Notes: generated from the letters alone by a model not told the origin. Numbered from the stretch's first letter, positions 35,375-45,713 are shown. The stretch is 64,000 nucleotides of DNA from Cellulomonas fengjieae (GCF_018388465.1 NZ_CP074404.1:620001-684000), one strand, 5' to 3'. A program made the numbers and translations.

Positions 35375-38300
35375 ATGGGCATCGTCACCACTGCACTCCG
35401 CCGCGGCGCCGTCGCGTCGGTGGCTGCCGCCTCCCTCGTCGTGAGCGGCCTGGTGGCTGGCGTCGGTGCCGCGCCCGCGGCCGCGGCGAGCGACCCGACG
35501 CTGCCGATCACGGTGAGCGCCGACGCCCTGCCCACGGTCCAGATCGACGGTGTGGTCTGGCGGCAGCTGGTCGTCGGGAACACCGTGTACGTCGCCGGCA
35601 AGTTCTCGTTCGCGCGCCCGGCCGGTTCCGCCGCCGGGACCAACCAGACGGCGCGCAACAACATGCTGGCCTACGACCTGACGACCGGCGCCCTGATCAC
35701 CAGCTTCGCCCCGTCGTTCAACGCCCAGGTCAAGGACCTGGCCGTCTCCGCGGACGGCAGGACGCTCTACGCGGGGGGTTCCTTCACGACCGTCAACGGG
35801 CAGACCCGCAACCGGGTCGCCGCGCTGGACATCCCGAGCGGCACGCTCAAGAGCTGGGCGCCCTCGGTGAACGCCGCGGTGCAGGGTCTGGCGGTGCACG
35901 GGTCGAAGGTCTACCTGGGCGGCGTGTTCACCACCGTCGGCGGGCAGGCGCGTCCTCGCGTCGCGGCCGTGGACGCGTCCTCGGGCGCCGTCCAGCCGTT
36001 CGTCGCGGCGGTCGACGACAACCAGGTCAATGCCGTGGTCGTCGCGCCCGACGGCCTGTCCGTGGTCATCGCCGGGAACTTCACCACGGTCGGCGGGGCC
36101 TCTAGCCCTGGGTACGGACTCGCGCGGCTCGACGCGGCGTCGGGCGCGTCGCTGCCCCTGCCGGTCAACTCGGAGATCCGCAACGGCGGCCCCAGCTCGG
36201 CCATCGGGAGCCTGTCCACCAACGGCACCTACTTCTACGGGACGGGCTGGCACTACGGCGACGGCGGCAACTCGGAGGGCACGTTCGCCGCCTCGTGGGC
36301 CACCGGAGAGCTGGTGTGGCTCGAGGACTGCCACGGCGACACCTACTCCGCGGCTCCGGTGGGCGACGTCGTCTACCTCGCGAGCCACAAGCACTACTGC
36401 GGCAACAGCGGCGGCTTCCCGCAGAACGAGCCGTGGACGTTCCAGCACGGCACGGCCGTCACGAACGACGTGCGCGGCACGAACACCGCCGACATCTACG
36501 GCTACGAGGACCACCCCGGGACCCCGCGCCCGGAGTTCCTCGAGTGGTACCCGACCTTCACACCCGGCAACGCGACCGGCGCCAACCAGGGCCCCTGGAC
36601 CGTCGCCGGCAACTCGAGCTACGTGCTCTTCGGCGGCGAGTTCATGGGCGTCAACGGCAAGGCGCAGCAGGGCCTCGTCCGGTTCGCGAACCGCTCGATC
36701 GCCCCGAAGAAGGTCGGTCCGGCCAACAAGGGGCCGTTCTTCGGTCTGAGCGTGCTGTCGTACCGCAGCGGCCAGGTCCGACTGAGCTGGCCCGGCAACC
36801 CGGACAAGGACGACGACACGGTGGTCTACGACGTGTACCGGCAGTCGACCGCCACCGCACCGATCTACAGCCGGACGATCAGCGCGCCGTTCTGGAAGCA
36901 GCCCCGCACGACCTTCACGGACACGACCCAGGCGCCCGGCTCGGCGCAGCGGTACAAGGTCGTCGCCACCGACCCCGACGGCAACAGGGCCGAGTCGGAC
37001 TGGATGAACGTGACGGTGAGCTCCGAGGAGCTGAGCCCGTACGCGCAGGGCGTCCTCGACGACGCGGCCACCTCGTTCTGGCGGCTGGGTGAGGCGTCCG
37101 GCACGACGGCGTTCGACTGGGCGGGCACCGACGACCTGACGACCGGTGCCGGCGTCACACGTGGTGCTGCCGGTGCGATCGACGGCGACCCGAACACGGC
37201 GTCGACCTTCAGCGGCACCTCCACGGGGTCGGGCGCGACGGCGACACCGGTCGCGGCGCCCAACACGTTCACCGCGGAGGCGTGGATCAAGACGACCACG
37301 ACGTCCGGCGGGAAGATCATCGGTTTCGCCAGCTCCAGGACGGGCAACTCCGGGTCCTACGACCGGCACGTCTACATGGCGAACAACGGCCGGATCGTCT
37401 TCGGTGCGTACACCGGACAGACCCGCACGGTGACCTCCACGACCTCGTACAACGACGGTGCCTGGCACCACGTGGTGGCGACCCTCGGCGCCAACGGCAT
37501 GCAGCTGTACGTCGACGGCAAGCGCGTCGCCCAGCGCGGCGACACGACGAGCGGCCAGGACTACCAGGGGTACTGGCGGGTCGGTGGCGACAACCTCGGC
37601 GGCTGGCCGAGCCAGCCCACGAGCGCGTACTTCTCGGGCGCCATCGACGACGTCGCGGTCTACCCGTCGGTGCTGTCCACCCAGCAGATCCGCGAGCACT
37701 ACACGGACTCCGGGCGCACGGTCGACCTCCCGCCGGCGCCCGCCGACGCCTACGGCAAGGCCGTCTACGACGCCGAGCCCGACCTGTACTGGCGGTTCAA
37801 CGAGTCGTCGGGCTCCACGGTCAACGACGCCGGCCCCGGCGGCAACGGCGGCACGCTCACCGGCTCGTTCACGCGGCAGTCGACGGGGGCCCTCACCGGC
37901 GTCGCCGGCAACCGTTCGGTGACGTTCGGCAGCGCGGGCGGCCACGCGTACAGCACGGCCGCGTTCACGAACCCGGCCGGCTACACGCTCGAGGGGTGGT
38001 TCTCCACCACGAGCACGCGCGGCGGCAAGGTCGTGGGCTTCGGCGGCTCCCAGACGGGGGAGTCGGGCAGCTACGACCGCCACGTCTACATGGAGGACGA
38101 CGGTCAGCTGGTGTTCGGCACGTGGACCGGCGTGACCAACACGGTGACGACACCGGCGTCCTACAACGACGGCAGCTGGCACCACGTCATGGCGACGCAG
38201 GGTGCCGACGGCATGGCGTTGTACCTCGACGGCCAGCTCGTCGGGACGAACCCGGCGACCGGCGCCCAGGACTACGCCGGCTACTGGCGGGTCGGCGGCG

Positions 38301-41245
38301 ACACGACGTGGGGCTCCACCTCGCCCTACCTCGCCGGCCGCTACGACGAGTTCGCGGTCTACTCCCGCGCGCTGAGCGCGAACGACGCGCTCCTGCACCA
38401 CGGCCTCGGGTCGGACGGCGTCGCGCCGAACCTGCCGCCGACGTCGACGTTCACGGCCCAGGTGGCCGGGCGGTCGCTGACGGTCGACGGCGCGGCCTCC
38501 GCCGACTCGGACGGTTCCGTCCAGGACTACGCGTGGGACTTCGGTGACGGCGCGACGGCCACGACGCCGACCGCCCAGCACGCCTACCCGCGTGCCGGCA
38601 CGTACGTGGTGACCCTGACCGTCACGGACGACGGCGGCGCGACCGGCGTGTCCCAGCAGTCGGTGACGGTGGTGAACGCCCCGCCGTCGGCGGCGTTCAT
38701 GGTGACCGGACAGCAGTTCCTCGAGGTCACGCTGGACGGGTCCGCGTCGAGCGACCCGGACGGCGACCTCGTCGACGCCACGTGGGACTTCGGTGACGGC
38801 ACGACGGGCACCGGGACCACCACCCAGCACACGTTCGCCGCCGGGGGGACCTACCCGGTCACCCTCAGCGTCACGGACGACGACGGCGCCACCCGCTCGG
38901 TCACGCACGACGTGGTCGTCGCGCCGAACAAGGCTCCCGTGGCGGCGTTCACGTCGACCGTCTCGGCGCTCACCGTCCAGGTCGACGGCACGTCGTCCAG
39001 CGACCCCGACGGAGCCGTCGCGTCCTACGCCTGGACGTTCGGTGACGCGGGGACGGCCACGACACCGACCGCCGTGCACACCTTCGACGCACCCGGCACC
39101 TACCCGGTCACCCTCACGGTGACCGACCCGCAGGGCCTGCAGGACTCGGTGACCCGGTCGGTCACGGTCACCACGAACGAGGCGCCGGTCGCGGTGATCA
39201 CCCCGACCGTCGCGGACCTGTCGATCAACGTGGCGTCCGCGGGGTCGGCCGACCCCGACGGCTCGATCGTCGCGTACCTGTGGGAGTTCGGCGACGGGGC
39301 GACGGCGACCACCGCGTCGGCCCAGCACACCTACGCCGCACCCGGGACCTACCCCGTCACGCTCACCGTGACGGACAACCTCGGTGCGACGGGCACGTCG
39401 TCGGTGCCGGTCGAGGTCACGGCGCCCGTCGTGTTCGCGACCGACTACTTCTCCCGCACCGCGGCCACGGGCTGGGGCACCGCCGACGTCGGCGGCGCCT
39501 GGACCCTGTCCGGAGCGGCCTCGCAGTACCGCGTGGCCGGCGGGGTCGGTGTCGCGTCCCTGAACACGGCCGGCGTGGCGCCGCGCGGCCAGCTGCGGAC
39601 GGTCAGCGCGGCGGACATTGACGTGACGGCCCAGGTGTCCCTGGACAAGCTGGGCAACGGAGGCGGCACGTACGTCTCCCTGACCAGCCGGGCCAGCGGC
39701 TGGGGGAGCCTCTACCGCGAGAAGATCTGGGTGCGGTCCGTCGGCACGGTCGCGCTGTCCCTCACGCGCCAGACGACCACCGAGGCGGTCCTCGCGCAGG
39801 TGAACGTGCCCGGGCTGACCCTCACGCCGGGGGCCGTGCTCCGGACGCGGTTCCAGACGCAGGGCTCCAACCCCACCACCCTGCGTGCCCGGGTGTGGCT
39901 CGACGGGACGGCGGAGCCGACGACCTGGCAGGTCACGTCCACCGACTCCACCGCGGAGCTGCAGGACGCCGGTGCGATCGGGATCGACACCAGCCTGTCC
40001 GGCTCGGCGACGAACGCCCCCGTGGTGATCTCGCTGGACAACCTCTACGCGGGCCGCATCGGCGCCGCCGGACCGGCGAACCAGGCACCGCAGGCCGCGT
40101 TCACCGCGGCGGCCACGGACCTGCAGGTCTCCGTGGACGGATCGGCGTCCCACGACCCCGACGGGGCGATCGCCTCGTACGCGTGGGACTTCGACGGCGT
40201 CGCCAAGACCGGCAGCACCGCGAGCCACACGTTCGCGGCGACCGGCACCTATCCCGTGCGGCTGACGGTCACCGACAACCAGGGGGCGACGGCGACCGTC
40301 ACGCAGCAGGTCAGCGTCACGGCGCCGCCGGCGGCCAACCAGCTCCCGGTGGCGGCCTTCACGCAGACCACCACGGACCTGACGGTCGCGGTCGACGGCT
40401 CGTCGTCGAGCGACCCCGATGGGTCGGTCGTCTCGTACGCCTGGGACTTCGCGGGCACGCCGGCGACCGGGGTGACCGCGGCGCACACGTTCCCGGACAC
40501 GGGCACCTACCCGGTCACCCTCACGGTGACGGACGACCGTGGGGGCACCGCGACGACGACGCAGCAGATCAGCGTGGTCGCGCCGCCCCTGCCGGGGGAG
40601 GTCGTCCTGGCCGAGGACACGTTCGCGCGGACGCTCGCCACGGGCTGGGGCACCGCCACGACGGGTGGAGCGTGGACCCTGTACGGCGGCGCGTCCCAGT
40701 ACGGCGTCAACCCGGGCGTGGGGCTGTTCCGGCTCAACGCGGCGGGTGCCCTGCCCCGGGTACAGCTGCAGGGCGTGTCCGCGACCGACATCGACATGAG
40801 CTCGCGGTTCTCGCTCGACAAGCTCGGCAGCGGCGGCGGGACCTTCTACTCGCTCACCGGCCGCACCGCCGGGTGGGGCAGCATGTACCGCGGCAAGGTC
40901 TGGGTGAAGTCCACCGGGGTCGTGAACCTCGCGCTCACCCGGATCGCGGGTGGTACCGAGGCCACGCTCGCCCAGGTGAACCTGGCGGACCCGACCCTCG
41001 TCGCGGGGGACGTGCTCAACGCGCGGCTCCAGGCCGTCGGCTCGAACCCGACCACCCTGCGGCTGCGGGTCTGGAAGGACGGCACGACGGAGCCGACGAC
41101 GTGGCAGGTGAGCGCGACGGACTCCACGGCCGAGCTCCAGGACGCCGGCGGTGTCGGCATCGACACCAACCTCAGCGGCTCCGCGACCAACGCGCCGCTG
41201 GCCATCCAGGTCCAGAAGTTCAAGGTGATCGTGCCGGTGCCGTAG
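35375..41245 (+). CDS. Giant secreted propeller-LamG-PKD multidomain protein
   Basis: 1956 residues. A signal peptide (residues 1-38, ending APAAAAS) is followed by a beta-propeller-like region (about 50-450) with repeated LYAGGSFTTVNGQTRNRVAALD units, and an FnIII-like segment (about 470-550). Then come two LamG-type domains (about 553-782 and 789-1019; both with SYDRHVYM and SYNDG-WHHV), four PKD domains (about 1022-1350; WDFGDG), an unnamed GWG domain (about 1352-1565), two more PKD domains (1569-1740), and a second GWG domain to the end. No LPxTG signal or C-terminal anchor is visible. It is likely a secreted carbohydrate-binding or adhesin protein. It is isolated between the polysaccharide genes and ends at a strong terminator. 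Confidence 0.9.
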   Translation: MGIVTTALRRGAVASVAAASLVVSGLVAGVGAAPAAAASDPTLPITVSADALPTVQIDGVVWRQLVVGNTVYVAGKFSFARPAGSAAGTNQTARNNMLAYDLTTGALITSFAPSFNAQVKDLAVSADGRTLYAGGSFTTVNGQTRNRVAALDIPSGTLKSWAPSVNAAVQGLAVHGSKVYLGGVFTTVGGQARPRVAAVDASSGAVQPFVAAVDDNQVNAVVVAPDGLSVVIAGNFTTVGGASSPGYGLARLDAASGASLPLPVNSEIRNGGPSSAIGSLSTNGTYFYGTGWHYGDGGNSEGTFAASWATGELVWLEDCHGDTYSAAPVGDVVYLASHKHYCGNSGGFPQNEPWTFQHGTAVTNDVRGTNTADIYGYEDHPGTPRPEFLEWYPTFTPGNATGANQGPWTVAGNSSYVLFGGEFMGVNGKAQQGLVRFANRSIAPKKVGPANKGPFFGLSVLSYRSGQVRLSWPGNPDKDDDTVVYDVYRQSTATAPIYSRTISAPFWKQPRTTFTDTTQAPGSAQRYKVVATDPDGNRAESDWMNVTVSSEELSPYAQGVLDDAATSFWRLGEASGTTAFDWAGTDDLTTGAGVTRGAAGAIDGDPNTASTFSGTSTGSGATATPVAAPNTFTAEAWIKTTTTSGGKIIGFASSRTGNSGSYDRHVYMANNGRIVFGAYTGQTRTVTSTTSYNDGAWHHVVATLGANGMQLYVDGKRVAQRGDTTSGQDYQGYWRVGGDNLGGWPSQPTSAYFSGAIDDVAVYPSVLSTQQIREHYTDSGRTVDLPPAPADAYGKAVYDAEPDLYWRFNESSGSTVNDAGPGGNGGTLTGSFTRQSTGALTGVAGNRSVTFGSAGGHAYSTAAFTNPAGYTLEGWFSTTSTRGGKVVGFGGSQTGESGSYDRHVYMEDDGQLVFGTWTGVTNTVTTPASYNDGSWHHVMATQGADGMALYLDGQLVGTNPATGAQDYAGYWRVGGDTTWGSTSPYLAGRYDEFAVYSRALSANDALLHHGLGSDGVAPNLPPTSTFTAQVAGRSLTVDGAASADSDGSVQDYAWDFGDGATATTPTAQHAYPRAGTYVVTLTVTDDGGATGVSQQSVTVVNAPPSAAFMVTGQQFLEVTLDGSASSDPDGDLVDATWDFGDGTTGTGTTTQHTFAAGGTYPVTLSVTDDDGATRSVTHDVVVAPNKAPVAAFTSTVSALTVQVDGTSSSDPDGAVASYAWTFGDAGTATTPTAVHTFDAPGTYPVTLTVTDPQGLQDSVTRSVTVTTNEAPVAVITPTVADLSINVASAGSADPDGSIVAYLWEFGDGATATTASAQHTYAAPGTYPVTLTVTDNLGATGTSSVPVEVTAPVVFATDYFSRTAATGWGTADVGGAWTLSGAASQYRVAGGVGVASLNTAGVAPRGQLRTVSAADIDVTAQVSLDKLGNGGGTYVSLTSRASGWGSLYREKIWVRSVGTVALSLTRQTTTEAVLAQVNVPGLTLTPGAVLRTRFQTQGSNPTTLRARVWLDGTAEPTTWQVTSTDSTAELQDAGAIGIDTSLSGSATNAPVVISLDNLYAGRIGAAGPANQAPQAAFTAAATDLQVSVDGSASHDPDGAIASYAWDFDGVAKTGSTASHTFAATGTYPVRLTVTDNQGATATVTQQVSVTAPPAANQLPVAAFTQTTTDLTVAVDGSSSSDPDGSVVSYAWDFAGTPATGVTAAHTFPDTGTYPVTLTVTDDRGGTATTTQQISVVAPPLPGEVVLAEDTFARTLATGWGTATTGGAWTLYGGASQYGVNPGVGLFRLNAAGALPRVQLQGVSATDIDMSSRFSLDKLGSGGGTFYSLTGRTAGWGSMYRGKVWVKSTGVVNLALTRIAGGTEATLAQVNLADPTLVAGDVLNARLQAVGSNPTTLRLRVWKDGTTEPTTWQVSATDSTAELQDAGGVGIDTNLSGSATNAPLAIQVQKFKVIVPVP

Positions 41246-41256
41246 GCGACCGGTGA

Positions 41257-41297
41257 CGACGAGGGCGCCCGGGCTCGTCTCCCCGGCGCCCTCGTCG
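41257..41297. terminator. Bidirectional terminator between convergent genes
   Basis: A perfect 13-bp stem, CGACGAGGGCGCC (41257-41269) with GGCGCCCTCGTCG (41285-41297), and a 15-nt loop fill the 54-bp gap between the giant protein gene and the converging glycosyltransferase. Confidence 0.85.
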
Positions 41298-41299
41298 CG

Positions 41300-42421
41300 T
41301 CACGGCCCGAACATCCACTCCTCGGCGGCCGAGCGGCCGTCGCGGTCGGGCAGGTCGGCCAGCACCGCCTCGCGGTCACGCGGCCGCAGGAGGGCGGCGC
41401 CGAGCGCGGCGGCCAGCCCGGCGGCGCCCGTGCTGCTGGGGGCGACGTGGTGCCCGTGCGCGAGGAGCCACTCGGCGAGGCCGGTCTGCTCGGAGGTGAC
41501 CACCGTGCACCCGTGCTGCAGGCCCTCCACGATCGGCAGACCGACCTGCTCCCGCCAGGTCGCCGACGGGCGGGACGGCAGGACGAGGACCGACGACCGT
41601 CGCAGGACGGCGTGGATGGTGGGTCGCGGGGGGTCCTCGACCAGCTCGACGTGGTCGTCGGCGGCCGCGAGCTCGCGCGCCTGCGCGGCAAGCTCACCCA
41701 TCCCGACGAGGGTGAGCGTGGCGCCGGGTACTGCGGACGAGACGGCGGGCCAGGCCTCGAGCAGCTCGACGAATCCCTTGCGCGTGGCGAACGCGCCCAG
41801 GAACAGCAGCGACAGCGGGCGGGGCGGCTCGCCCTGCGCGCAGGTGCAGGCCGCGGGGAGCGCGGGCACCAGCATCCGACGCTGCCGGCGCGGCGTGCGC
41901 CGGTACAGGTCGCCGTACAGGTCCTCGGCCGCCGAGGTGCCGAAGGCGATCCGGTCCACCCGGGAGTGCACCCAGCGCGACAGGCCGATGCTCAGGGCGC
42001 GGCCGGCGCGGCCGCGCAACCCGTGCGCCTGCCACTCGCGGCGCGGGTCGCTGTTGGCGATCGCGTAGCAGACGACACGGGGGCGCACGCCGCGGCGCCC
42101 CAGGCTCCGCACCTCCACGGCGGCCAGCGCAAGCGCTGCCCGGCGGACGCCCGGGAGGTACGCCGGCTCGGTGAGCTCCAGGACCTGCGGGGGAGCACCG
42201 GCCAGCAGTCGGGCGGCCTCGCGGTCGGAGGCCTGGCGGGCGTCCACGCCCGCTGCCGTCGACTCGTCGAAGTCGTAGCGGCGGCGGGCGTAGAGCACCG
42301 TGACGTGCGGGCTCCCGGTCGCGCGCTCGAGATGAGCCGTCCGGGCCTGGTGGTAGAGCTTGACGTGCGACGCGAGGGGACGGGTGCCGACCGCCGCCGG
42401 GGCGTCGTCAGGACGTGGCAA
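41300..42421 (-). CDS. GT4 glycosyltransferase with probable TTG start
   Basis: About 373 residues. It has HVTVLYARRRYDFDES at the N-terminus, the central RVDRIAFGTSAAEDLYGDLYRRTPRRQRRMLVPALP, and the donor domain LLFLGAFATRKGFVELLEAW...LVLPSRPSATWREQVGLPIVEGLQHGCTVVTSE with the GT4 E-x7-E-like pattern. No ATG or GTG fits. TTG 42421 follows GGAG by 7 nt and overlaps the upstream gene by 14 nt, so translation is likely coupled. The N-terminal 20 residues are therefore uncertain. Confidence 0.8.
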   Translation of the reverse strand: MPRPDDAPAAVGTRPLASHVKLYHQARTAHLERATGSPHVTVLYARRRYDFDESTAAGVDARQASDREAARLLAGAPPQVLELTEPAYLPGVRRAALALAAVEVRSLGRRGVRPRVVCYAIANSDPRREWQAHGLRGRAGRALSIGLSRWVHSRVDRIAFGTSAAEDLYGDLYRRTPRRQRRMLVPALPAACTCAQGEPPRPLSLLFLGAFATRKGFVELLEAWPAVSSAVPGATLTLVGMGELAAQARELAAADDHVELVEDPPRPTIHAVLRRSSVLVLPSRPSATWREQVGLPIVEGLQHGCTVVTSEQTGLAEWLLAHGHHVAPSSTGAAGLAAALGAALLRPRDREAVLADLPDRDGRSAAEEWMFGP

Positions 42422-44177
42422 CGACGTTCTCCGCACCGGTCGAGGCGCCCTTGGCGGGCCTCTTGCCGGTCCGCGCACCGTCGGCGGGGCGCTCGAGGGC
42501 GGGTGCGCTCTGCTCGTCCGGTGCCCGCTCGTCGGGTGCCTGCTCGTCGGGTGCCTGCTCGACCGCCACCTGCTCGTCGACCACGTGCTCGTCGACCACG
42601 AGCTGGTCCGCCGCGGGCTCCGCCGCCGGCGTCGTGGCGTCGCCGGCCGGCGCCTCGGGCGCGTGCTCGCCACCCGCGGCAGGCGTCGCCGCCTCGGTCG
42701 CCTCGGCCGTGCCGTCGTCGGACGTGCGCGCGTCCCGCCCGGCGGACGTCGGCTCGCCGCCGACGCCGCGGGCCGAGGGGGGAACCGGTGTGCCTGCGGC
42801 GGGTCGGTGGCGGCCGCGCCGCCGCTGCTTCAGGGGGCCCACGTCGTAGCCGTACGACGACGGGCTCTCGGCACCGCGGGTGCCCGTCGCCACGACGCCG
42901 AGGATGCGCGCGCCGACGGCCTCGACCGACTCGAGCGCCGCCCGCACCTGCTGCCGGCGGACCTGGCGCAGCCCGATCACCATGAGCACGCCGTCGGTCG
43001 CGCGGCCGACGACCGACGCGTCGACCACCGGCAGCACCGGCGGGGTGTCGAAGACGACGAGGTCGTAGCTGGCGGCCGCGGCCGCGATCAGGTCCCGCAT
43101 GGCGTCGGAGTCGAGCAGCTGGCTCGGGTTCGGCGGGACCTCGCCGGTCGTCAGGACGTGCAGGTTGGTGCGCCCCCACGTCTGCACGACCTCGTCGAGG
43201 GTCGCCCGCCCGATCAGCACCGTCGTCAGCCCGGCGGCCGACTCGATGTGGAGGGCGTCCGCGACCGCCGGTCGACGCAGGTCGGCGTCGACCAGGAGGA
43301 CGGAGGCGCCCTTCTCGGCGGCCGCCAGCGCCAGGTTGATCGCCGTCGAGGTCTTGCCCTCGTGCGCCGTCGCCGAGGTCACCACGATGGAGCGGAGCTG
43401 GTGCACCGTGTCGAGGTACTGCAGGTTGGTCTGGACCCGCCGGAAGCCCTCGGCACGCACGGAGCGGGGATCGTCGAGGACCGTCGTCCGGGCCCGCCTG
43501 CCATCACGGATCCAGTGCACGGCACCGAGGATCGGGTAGCGCGTGAGCTTCGCGACGTCGGCCGACGTGCGGACCCTGGTGTCGAGCGCGGCCGCGGCGA
43601 GGGCGAAGGCCAGGCCGAGCGCGAAGCCCGCGGCGACGCCGGCCGCCAGCAGGACGCGCTTGTTCGGCGCGAACGGGTAGGACGGGGTCGCCGCCGGCGA
43701 GACGGTGGACAGCGAGATCGCCTCCTCGCCGTCGGGCGCGTTCGACGAGAGGTCGCCGACCTTCACGGCGAGCTGCGCACCCACGGCGTCGGCCACGGCG
43801 GCCGCACGGCTCGGGTCCGGGTCGGTCACCGAGATCTCGATGATGAAGGTGTTGAGCGGGCTCGACGCGCTCACGGAGCGGCCGAGGGAACCGGCGCTGA
43901 CGTCGAGGTCCAGCTCGTCGATGACGGGCTGGAGCACCACGGGCATGCTCGCGAGCTGGACGAACGACTCGATGGAGTTCTGGACGAACGTCGAGCCCTG
44001 GACCAGCTCTCCGGCCGTCTGCCCGCCGTTGAGCGAGACGTAGACCTTGGTGCTCGCCTTGTACATGGGCGTCAGGCTCTGCGCGTAGAGGAATCCGAGC
44101 ACGCCGCCGATGGCAGTGAGCGCGACGATCACCGCCCAGCGCTTGCGCAGGGCAAGGATGTAGTCACGCAGGTCCAT
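42408..44177 (-). CDS. Fused Wzz chain-length regulator / BY-kinase-like ATPase
   Basis: A 589-residue protein. The Wzz domain lies between two membrane helices (about residues 14-34 and 173-195) with PxxP-like PSYPFAPNKRVLLAAG. The cytoplasmic CpsD/Wzc domain follows, with Walker A in TSATAHEGKTSTAINLA, A' VLLVDADLRRP and Walker B YDLVVFDTPP. It should control polymer length and export. The tail of about 150 residues is Ala/Pro/Asp/Glu-rich with DEQAP-type repeats. It holds only the SSYGYDVG tyrosines instead of the usual tyrosine cluster. The start overlaps the upstream membrane protein by 14 nt. Confidence 0.9.
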   Translation of the reverse strand: MDLRDYILALRKRWAVIVALTAIGGVLGFLYAQSLTPMYKASTKVYVSLNGGQTAGELVQGSTFVQNSIESFVQLASMPVVLQPVIDELDLDVSAGSLGRSVSASSPLNTFIIEISVTDPDPSRAAAVADAVGAQLAVKVGDLSSNAPDGEEAISLSTVSPAATPSYPFAPNKRVLLAAGVAAGFALGLAFALAAAALDTRVRTSADVAKLTRYPILGAVHWIRDGRRARTTVLDDPRSVRAEGFRRVQTNLQYLDTVHQLRSIVVTSATAHEGKTSTAINLALAAAEKGASVLLVDADLRRPAVADALHIESAAGLTTVLIGRATLDEVVQTWGRTNLHVLTTGEVPPNPSQLLDSDAMRDLIAAAAASYDLVVFDTPPVLPVVDASVVGRATDGVLMVIGLRQVRRQQVRAALESVEAVGARILGVVATGTRGAESPSSYGYDVGPLKQRRRGRHRPAAGTPVPPSARGVGGEPTSAGRDARTSDDGTAEATEAATPAAGGEHAPEAPAGDATTPAAEPAADQLVVDEHVVDEQVAVEQAPDEQAPDERAPDEQSAPALERPADGARTGKRPAKGASTGAENVVATS

Positions 44178-45582
44178 CTGCGGCAGCTCCGTTCGTCGTG
44201 CCGGGTTTGGTCATGATCCCACGGCGTAAATCCCCCGGTGGGTCCGGGAGCGGGTCAAGTTCGGCGGCGCGACCCGGCGGTGCCGTCGGCCGCCTCGTCA
44301 GGAGCAGGCCGAGGCACAGCATCGCGATGGGGGCCGAGCTGAGGGTGGGGCTGAAGCACAGGTTCCACAGCGTCAGGAGGGCGGCGAAGAGCATGACGGC
44401 GGGGGCGGCCCGCGCGGTGATGCCCGTGACGATCCCGCGTACGACGACGACGAACAGGGTGAGCGCGAGGACCAGGCCGGGCAGGCCGAGCCACGCCCAC
44501 AGCTCCCCGATGCCCGAGTGCAGCACGAAGCTGCTGCCGAACAGGTAGGTCTCGACGTAGTTGTTGTCCGGGTCGTAGTTGATCCCGACCATGCCGGTCT
44601 TGGCGACCTGGATCTCGGCAGCGTTGGGCACGACCCCGAGGCCGAAGCCCGCGGGGAACTCGCGCAGCAGGGCGGCAGCCGCGGCGAGCTCCGGACGCCC
44701 CCCGACCACCAGGTTGCCCGACTGGTGGAGCTGCAGCAGTGTGCGTTCCCGGGCGGCCTCGCCCAGCAGACCTTCGAGGATCACGGCCTGCCCGAGCGAG
44801 TACGCCGCGTAGGCCAGGCCCGCCAGCATCACCGTCGCGCGCGCGGCGGCCACGCCGTGCGACCGCGGCGGCCTGCGCAGCTGCCACGCCATCATGACCG
44901 CGACCAGCACGAGGATCGCTGCGGGGGACCGACCCCCGGCGGCGACCGACGCGGCGGCCAGCAGGACGGCCACGACGACCTCGGCCCAGCGCCGGCCCGC
45001 ACGCAGCGCGAGGGACAGCGCGATCACGGTCACCGGAGTCGCGAACCCGAAGCGCCACGGGCTGATCGAGAAGTTCCCGTCCGTCCGGATGGCCGCGAGC
45101 ATGCCGATGCCGAACAGCAGACCGATGAGCCACAGGGGCAGCTTGGTGCGCGCCCAGAGCAGGAAGCCGACGCCGACGGCGACGCCGACGAGCGTGCCGC
45201 CGTAGAGGATCTGGCCCGCACGGTGGACCACGTGGTCGGCGCTCGCCAGATCGGCCAGCCACACCCCCGTGACGAGCGCGACGACGAGCAGGGTCCCGAG
45301 CAGGGGGGCGAAGCGGTAGGACGCCGCGGTCCGCAGCCAGACCGGTGCGAGGAGCACGAGCGCGACCGTCGCGACGGAGACGCCTGACACGACGGGCAGG
45401 CCGGTGCCGAGGAGGACGACCAGCCCGGCGGCGACGATCCGCTCGAACCAGACCCAGGTGCCGGCGAAGGGATCGGGCGCGGGCCCCGCGTCGGCGGGCG
45501 TCGACCTCGCCGGGTGGGGAGGTGCCGGCGGGTGCGGGGATGGGGAGCTCTGCATCCGGTGGTCCTGGGAGACGTCCGCCAT
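44164..45582 (-). CDS. O-antigen ligase/polymerase-like (Wzy-type) membrane protein
   Basis: A 472-residue protein with a Pro/Ser-rich cytoplasmic start and about twelve membrane helices. A large outside loop precedes the last helices and includes the region LREFPAGFGLGVVPNA...DPDNNYVETYLFGSSFVLHSGIGELWAWLGLPGLVLAL, the usual Wzy_C/O-antigen ligase pattern. It should polymerise or ligate lipid-linked repeats. ATG 45582 follows GGAAGGAAG; the frame is open to 45624. It overlaps the Wzz/kinase gene by 14 nt, so polymerase and length regulator are coupled. Confidence 0.87.
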   Translation of the reverse strand: MADVSQDHRMQSSPSPHPPAPPHPARSTPADAGPAPDPFAGTWVWFERIVAAGLVVLLGTGLPVVSGVSVATVALVLLAPVWLRTAASYRFAPLLGTLLVVALVTGVWLADLASADHVVHRAGQILYGGTLVGVAVGVGFLLWARTKLPLWLIGLLFGIGMLAAIRTDGNFSISPWRFGFATPVTVIALSLALRAGRRWAEVVVAVLLAAASVAAGGRSPAAILVLVAVMMAWQLRRPPRSHGVAAARATVMLAGLAYAAYSLGQAVILEGLLGEAARERTLLQLHQSGNLVVGGRPELAAAAALLREFPAGFGLGVVPNAAEIQVAKTGMVGINYDPDNNYVETYLFGSSFVLHSGIGELWAWLGLPGLVLALTLFVVVVRGIVTGITARAAPAVMLFAALLTLWNLCFSPTLSSAPIAMLCLGLLLTRRPTAPPGRAAELDPLPDPPGDLRRGIMTKPGTTNGAAADGPA

Positions 45583-45713
45583 CGGCGTGCTTCCTTCCCC
45601 AGGGGTGCCCACCGGGCAGTACACCGTCCGCCAAGGCTAGCCGCCGAGGGCGCGACCGCCGAGGCAGGGGTGGATGAACTCCCGGCGGCACGCCCTCGGG
45701 GGCGGTCGGCGTC

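Noticed and set aside
33224..40486. Very long open frame antisense to the giant PKD protein and beyond
   Set aside because: Only its end (33224-34384) encodes a recognisable glycosyltransferase. The rest is low-complexity Arg/Gly/Val sequence opposite a well-supported secreted protein, an artefact of high GC third positions.
35375..41245. Cell-wall sorting signal on the giant protein
   Set aside because: The C-terminus ends in a beta-rich segment (KFKVIVPVP) without LPxTG, hydrophobic stretch or basic tail.
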